A stretch of DNA of 64,000 nt from Cymodocea nodosa (taxonomy: Eukaryota; Streptophyta; Magnoliopsida; Alismatales; Cymodoceaceae). The notes below the pieces were generated by a model, which was given only the letters and a program-made list of their open reading frames with translations, had not been told where the DNA came from and made no database searches. Position numbers and translations under genes: made by a program. Shown in pieces: positions 63,301 through 64,000 of the stretch. Every line of letters begins with the position of its first letter. Positions within the stretch are counted from its first letter, which is position 1. The DNA lies in NCBI GenBank assembly GCA_036874045.1, contig CM072345.1, positions 8,209,501 to 8,273,500 of the forward strand, read 5' to 3'.

Positions 63301-64000
63301 GACTTAAACAACTGTAGCTTTTGTAATGCTTAATGTTACGGTACTTGGGTTGTCAAGTTGATTGTAAGGGGGTATGGGATATAAATAGTCGCTGCAATAT
63401 CTGAACAACAGCTTCATCATCTTAAGCAATATTTCCAGTGGAGAGTTTGGCTACCTCTCAAACATAGCCCCAACCCTATTTTCGCCCTCTCTTTTTCCAC
63501 ATTGTTCATCATCCAAGCACCATAGGTTCTGCAAAGATCCACTGCCATCAACACAGGACTGCTTGAGATTGTGGCAATCTTCACATATTATGTGTTGAAT
63601 CTTGCTGTATAGTTTCTTTTGATTGAACTGGTTAAATCATTGCAGAATGTTTTTAAAAAACTTTCACAGGCCAAAGTCCAAAGCCCACCAAAAGAACACC
63701 CTATTTCACATAAGTTTGTCTTTAACACATTCTAGCAAAAAACCAAAAATAACTGTGCCAAAATTACAAGAGAAAAATGTAAATGAAAAAACAAACAGGA
63801 AAACGATGATATGCTGCACAAAAAACACCAGCACATTTCTTCACAATGGCATAAAAACAACATTATCAAAAAAATATATATGCCTGCAGGAATTGGAATA
63901 ACCTTGGAACAATTGTGTAACAACAAAAGAAAACTAGTACATTAAAGAATACCTTATTAAAATGGATCATCCGATGCAAAAGATCAAGGACAAGATCCAG
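27388..64000 (-). CDS. NUP188: Nucleoporin NUP188 (inner-ring scaffold), 5' part cut by window edge
   Basis: Placed coding exons in transcript order: 63953-64000 (continues off the edge), 54518-54597, 50699-50770, 49704-49789, 48710-48858, 45904-46047, 45721-45828, 45147-45263, 41445-41552, 41250-41360, 38962-39164, 38613-38816, 36746-36998, 32037-32144, 31893-31951, 30256-30640, 27937-29469, 27588-27798 and 27388-27482. All phases agree; they encode about 1,357 residues, roughly the C-terminal 70% of a plant NUP188. Conserved landmarks are YVLVNHEYWRYKL, KPIPVFAAVVSL, NLLISAARYQ, LEGREISRGPFKELS, SLVTLGLLPILC, LSPNTWLPILQKHL, EQIWGLGLAIIT, DLAHFPELPSPDILHGLQ and the end VLYPGLLQMEN. NUP188 is a large alpha-solenoid of the nuclear-pore inner ring that partners NUP93-type proteins. 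A segment of about 40 residues between the 54.5-kb and 50.7-kb exons was not found. Introns reach 9.4 kb and carry transposon remnants. Confidence 0.92.
27937..29469 (-). CDS. NUP188: NUP188 giant penultimate-region exon (511 codons)
   Basis: Part of the NUP188 gene, listed because it alone holds over a third of the placed coding sequence. Acceptor CATGCAG|ATA at 29470, donor TTACAG|GTTTGC at 27936, phase 0 at both ends. It encodes helical repeats of the C-terminal solenoid: IDEKSKSLGRDIS at the start, LYHRCLSPP-like and QKAQTSLTSLVETAHAIML in the middle, and FPELPSPDILHGLQ at the end. No internal stop or frameshift is seen. Confidence 0.92.
33163..33228. repeat. GTGTCT/GTGTGT microsatellite
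   Basis: A run of alternating GTGTCT and GTGTGT units, directly visible, within the NUP188 intron and immediately upstream of a LINE fragment. Confidence 0.85.
33255..33420 (+). mobile_element. LINE RNase H C-terminal fragment (plus strand)
   Basis: The frame VVDLLAKDGADSKAPKTYRN followed by VKDLPRKVRGAWRLDMW matches the well-known end of plant L1-type LINE RNase H domains (VADxLAKxGA ... DLPxxVRGxxxLDxW). The fragment is short, has no tail, and cannot be functional. Confidence 0.6.
34760..35230 (-). mobile_element. LINE RNase H (RVT_3) fragment with 3' end (minus strand)
   Basis: On the minus strand: YLTAEARALWDGLCLCNER, PSAEVEVETDLALLYQAILN, then after a frameshift REVNRVANSLAKEGRL, and finally a 3' part reading FVAPSLNRTGIL before an A/G-rich end near 34765. 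This is the RNase H-like domain of a plant non-LTR element. Stops and a frameshift make it a dead copy. Confidence 0.7.
36127..36390. repeat. Imperfect tandem array of a 44-bp unit (about six copies)
   Basis: Copies begin at 36127, 36171, 36215, 36259, 36303 and 36347, each exactly 44 bp. The two best (36215-36258 and 36259-36302) share AATGATC.ACATG.TTA..ATTGTT.....GCCT.CCTATTG. The outer copies are strongly diverged but keep spacing. Located in an NUP188 intron, 356 bp from the exon at 36746. Confidence 0.6.
36475..36745 (+). repeat. Possible polypurine tract and LTR start
   Basis: The text GTAGAGGAGGAA followed by TGTTAGAGACAAG (TG at 36489) looks like a retroelement polypurine tract plus LTR 5' end. 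The following bases contain short 'agtgctaaagata'-like repeats. Only about 250 bp remain before the NUP188 exon donor, and no second LTR was found. Confidence 0.25.
37745..38200 (-). mobile_element. TRIM-like miniature LTR retroelement
   Basis: Two diverged direct copies, about 37745-37915 and 38020-38200, share the order ACCACTAT...ATA...TTACATATTGA.AACAAA, then CC.TAAAAGAATC.A.TTATTCATA. Between them lie a (CT)n tract (37961-37973) and CTCTGATACCATGTGAAT (about 37993-38010), the reverse complement of a Met-tRNA primer site. No coding capacity. Size, repeat layout and primer site fit a terminal-repeat retrotransposon in miniature in minus orientation. Confidence 0.5.
39400..39870 (+). mobile_element. 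LINE fragment: zf-RVT/RNase H region (plus strand)
   Basis: Frame WAIQCRKWCNELFHFNLKNQ continues as EDWKTFVFKLAIQTRAKIP and RYGELQDNFKEVRGRVYSEL. After a frameshift the RNase H start appears: FKLSTNGTVVAGQAAGGGVI, then KGELVFAYS. This order (linker, then RNase H with LSTNG and GGGVI) is that of plant L1-type LINEs. Truncated at both ends. Confidence 0.65.
39940..39965. repeat. (TA)n microsatellite
   Basis: A run of ten or so TA dinucleotides within an NUP188 intron, directly visible. Confidence 0.8.
40355..41199 (-). mobile_element. RTE-type LINE, 5'-truncated and internally deleted
   Basis: On the minus strand the text starts with LGKAYDRVPR (reverse transcriptase), then a decayed GLHQG-SLSSYLFVLVIDGITKEIQ region, a gap where the FADD catalytic box should be, KISVTKMCMFRLISGN, and GRPKTSWLEIARRGLNLFN. 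It ends with the signature plant RTE 3' text GGGTTGACCCCATATAG..GGATTATAGCC (seen reversed near 40360-40395) and a TTG-rich tail. These are hallmark RTE C-terminal motifs. Many stops; dead copy. Its 5' end lies about 50 bp from the NUP188 exon at 41250. Confidence 0.8.
42905..44290. mobile_element. Non-autonomous PIF/Harbinger-type transposon carrying a captured gene fragment
   Basis: The 1,386-bp element is flanked by the direct trinucleotide TTA (42902-42904 and 44291-44293), the target duplication typical of PIF/Harbinger. Its ends are inverted: left GGATCTGTTTGTGCACTC and right, reverse-complemented, GGTGGGGTTTGTGCACTC share GTTTGTGCACTC. Sub-terminal AGAATTTGAATT-type repeats occur on both sides. 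The flanks are AT-rich, whereas the core (about 43680-44110) is GC-rich and encodes, in reverse, a decayed DMP (DUF679) protein fragment. No transposase frame is visible. It lies in an NUP188 intron. Confidence 0.7.
43689..44051 (-). pseudogene. Broken DMP (DUF679 membrane protein) gene fragment inside the transposon
   Basis: The minus strand reads MILSFTNNIVDEDDLMKYVF, then MWVIDRSPKPLPDVAAK, a TAG stop, KAKWIDFVYAFMKLAIFLVV, a second TAG, and finally LFIRFPTTRHDIGLSDYLV. This matches the DMP family pattern (SFTDSF, a LPDLSxYKxRFxDFVHA helix, and the near-invariant FPTTRHGIGYP end). Two in-frame stops and no N-terminal start region show it is a pseudogene fragment. Family assignment rests on motif recall; the parent gene is not in the window. 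Intact DMP proteins are multi-pass membrane proteins, some acting in gamete fusion or senescence. Confidence 0.65.
46048..48709. other. 2.7-kb NUP188 intron
   Basis: Intron between the 48710-48858 and 45904-46047 exons. A 31-bp tandem duplication lies at 46501-46556. No transposon domain or conserved frame was recognised; the rest is unique-looking AT-rich DNA. Confidence 0.55.
46501..46556. repeat. Short tandem duplication (31-bp unit)
   Basis: The unit starting AAAGCATATGAGCAGCAAGG (46501-46531) is repeated for 25 bases directly afterwards (46532-46556) with no mismatch. Confidence 0.8.
52430..52660. repeat. Long polypyrimidine tract
   Basis: About 230 bases consist almost only of C and T with T-dominated runs (plus strand), for example TTCCTTTTCTTTTGTTCC. 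On the minus strand it is a polypurine tract. Confidence 0.7.
53170..53350 (-). repeat. Copia-type LTR remnant with Met-tRNA primer site
   Basis: Plus-strand TTTTGATATCATGTTGAAA (from about 53176) resembles the reverse complement of an LTR end plus primer site (TGGTATCAGA type). It is followed by LTR-like text including CTCTATATATAGAGACTACAT. Orientation would be minus. No coding region is attached. Confidence 0.4.
56015..56284 (-). mobile_element. Copia gag N-terminal fragment (minus strand)
   Basis: An 89-residue open frame begins FDRSNFNYWKCRIIVYIKFV and ends ISKYDTTHEIWKAIEDHG. It matches the start of copia/Sirevirus gag (FxGxNYxxWKxRM ... EIWxxLExxxG). It ends with a stop at the fragment end. 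Its orientation is opposite to the pol fragment 0.8 kb to the right. Confidence 0.65.
56370..57040 (+). repeat. LTR-like segment between the copia gag and pol pieces
   Basis: Begins near TGTTAGAATTGATGACATCACAAG, followed by GAGAGAAGGGTGAATAATG, then AATTTTATAGTGATTC and a Cys/His-poor region; such text is characteristic of LTRs or leaders of plant Sirevirus-like copia elements. It contains a direct duplication, TTTCAAGTAAAATGCACAACCAA (about 56698) and TTTCAAGTAAAATACACAACCAA (about 56730). Ends not defined. Confidence 0.4.
57060..59700 (+). mobile_element. Decayed Sirevirus-like Ty1/copia pol (plus strand)
   Basis: In order: GAG-pre-integrase (WHNRLGHANIKQLN, then FRKDKTCKACE, GKQKKSSF; 57088-57240), integrase remnants (ILVNDYSRFT; about 57345), an integrase C-terminal region with FLGYSTMSKAYRIFNK (57855-57905), an acidic linker, reverse transcriptase (NEVWDLI at about 58262, KTRLVAQ at about 58365, LKKTLYGSKQTPKASYEKL at about 58605), and RNase H/3' end motifs (STKEQLTNIFTKFLDEK at about 59600). 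At least dozens of stops and frameshifts; a dead copy. The RLGHANI...KNLVEDL pattern resembles Sireviruses. Confidence 0.8.
60151..60164. repeat. (TA)n microsatellite
   Basis: Short perfect TA run followed by an A tract, downstream of the copia pol remnant. Confidence 0.7.
60498..61380 (+). pseudogene. Decayed ORF downstream of copia pol (env-like or separate gag; unassigned)
   Basis: A TATATATAG box (about 60498) and a plant-leader-like stretch with CAAACCCTAACTATC lead to an ATG at 60604. The frame MGRKKVDPIAKEKEKLQKGM continues over about 250 codons, interrupted by several stops (first at about 60691): VDEGNKTLSEHLQLGYSPQH, KTERKKKTPTKKLVIPARPE, RNFQLAIEAFKKKTQEVQ and FTISSESSKKKKKHVLKD. 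The product would be Lys-rich and charged. Its place after a Sirevirus-like pol would suit the env-like ORF of such elements, but no transmembrane segment is seen, and an independent gag or gene remnant is possible. Confidence 0.35.
62115..63294 (+). mobile_element. Ty3/gypsy chromovirus fragment: integrase to chromodomain
   Basis: Starts in the integrase zinc region (KLFVRECDICQ at about 62140), then the catalytic core (DISIDFIEKLPPSKGKTNIL at about 62242, VVIDRFTKYAHFAAL at about 62303, ETYLRCFTFQQPKNWS at about 62560, YNTTCHSATGLTPYEALYG at about 62640), the GPFQVI module (62955) and LPPDSKIHPVFHISQLHRK. After a frameshift near 63185 it ends with a chromodomain-like VLVHWKNKNEELMTWEDYHK. 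Stops in the core make it inactive. It is truncated upstream: protease, RT and RNase H are missing. Confidence 0.8.
63281..63294 (+). other. Polypurine tract of the chromovirus
   Basis: GGTGGAGGGGTGAA directly precedes the LTR start TGTAACG and follows the chromodomain stop by a few bases, the canonical position of the plus-strand primer. Confidence 0.75.
63295..63643 (+). repeat. 3' LTR of the chromovirus
   Basis: Starts TGTAACGACTT after the polypurine tract. It contains a TATA box (TATAAATAG, 63380-63388) and TA-rich leader features. The probable end is ATTGCA near 63643, inferred because no second LTR copy is in the window for comparison. Confidence 0.55.
63380..63388 (+). promoter_or_regulatory. 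TATA box in the chromovirus LTR
   Basis: TATAAATAG about 85 bp into the LTR, the normal U3 promoter position. If active it would drive transcription antisense to NUP188 from within its intron. Confidence 0.5.
63953..64000 (-). CDS. NUP188: NUP188 exon at the window edge
   Basis: Sixteen codons reading LDLVLDLLHRMIHFNK up to the donor AAG|GTATTC. They match the NUP188 helix before the VLCFTLL exon at 54518-54597. Recognising this short edge exon shows that the retroelement-filled stretch 54.6-63.95 kb is intronic, not intergenic. The rest of the exon lies outside the window. Confidence 0.75.

Larger units (their letters stand above)
54598..63952. other. 9.4-kb NUP188 intron filled with rearranged LTR retroelements
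   Basis: Donor AAG|GTATTC at 63952 and acceptor CTGTAG at 54598 enclose a minus-strand copia gag, an LTR-like segment, a plus-strand copia pol, an unrecognised decayed ORF and a chromovirus 3' end with LTR, each listed separately. Outside these pieces (54600-55900, 61400-62090, 63650-63950) no element was recognised. Confidence 0.75.

Noticed and set aside
1-64000. tRNA, rRNA, CRISPR, bacterial operons or defence systems
   Set aside because: No cloverleaf, rRNA core or regularly spaced repeat-spacer array was seen; the window is plant nuclear DNA.

Overview
This is nuclear DNA from a flowering plant. The evidence is introns with GT-AG (and a few GC-AG) borders, plant-only families (PLS-class PPR protein, Pollen Ole e 1 protein, bulb-type-lectin-like protein, cyclophilins with the plant seven-residue insert), and many plant transposon remnants: Ty1/copia, a Ty3/gypsy chromovirus, RTE and other LINEs, a TRIM-like element and a PIF/Harbinger-type element. 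The coding DNA of the compact genes is clearly GC-richer than the very AT-rich spacers. That would fit a monocot or an early-diverging angiosperm, but the species cannot be named from sequence alone.

Layout. 0.7-3.9 kb: decayed minus-strand copia element. 4.8-5.4 kb: three well-formed exons of an unrecognised gene end. 5.4-7.9 kb: AT-rich spacer. 7.95-15.0 kb: seven-coding-exon class 3 (diacylglycerol-lipase-like) lipase on the plus strand, with a 5'-UTR intron and one GC-AG intron. 16.2-18.0 kb: intronless PPR gene (+), tail-to-tail with a cyclophilin (-, 18.19-18.72 kb). 20.1-21.1 kb: two-exon secreted, probably GPI-anchored, bulb-lectin-like protein (-). 22.8-24.0 kb: three-exon Pollen Ole e 1 protein (-). 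25.8-26.3 kb: second intronless cyclophilin (-).

27.4-64 kb is one gene: the C-terminal two thirds of the scaffold nucleoporin NUP188 on the minus strand. Nineteen coding exons could be placed with matching splice phases (about 1,357 codons of amino acids); the N-terminal part lies beyond the right edge. Its long introns hold most of the transposon remnants, including a 1.4-kb TTA-flanked Harbinger-type element carrying a broken DMP (DUF679) gene fragment, a run of 44-bp tandem repeats, an RTE LINE 50 bp from an exon, and a 9.4-kb intron with rearranged copia and chromovirus pieces.

The genes do not form a pathway: this is an ordinary gene-bearing euchromatic segment next to a transposon-expanded housekeeping gene. 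I found no tRNA, rRNA, CRISPR or bacterial-type system and no convincing new biological system. The most interesting items are the Harbinger-type gene capture, the unusual splice sites, the orphan exons and the NUP188 segment that could not be located.
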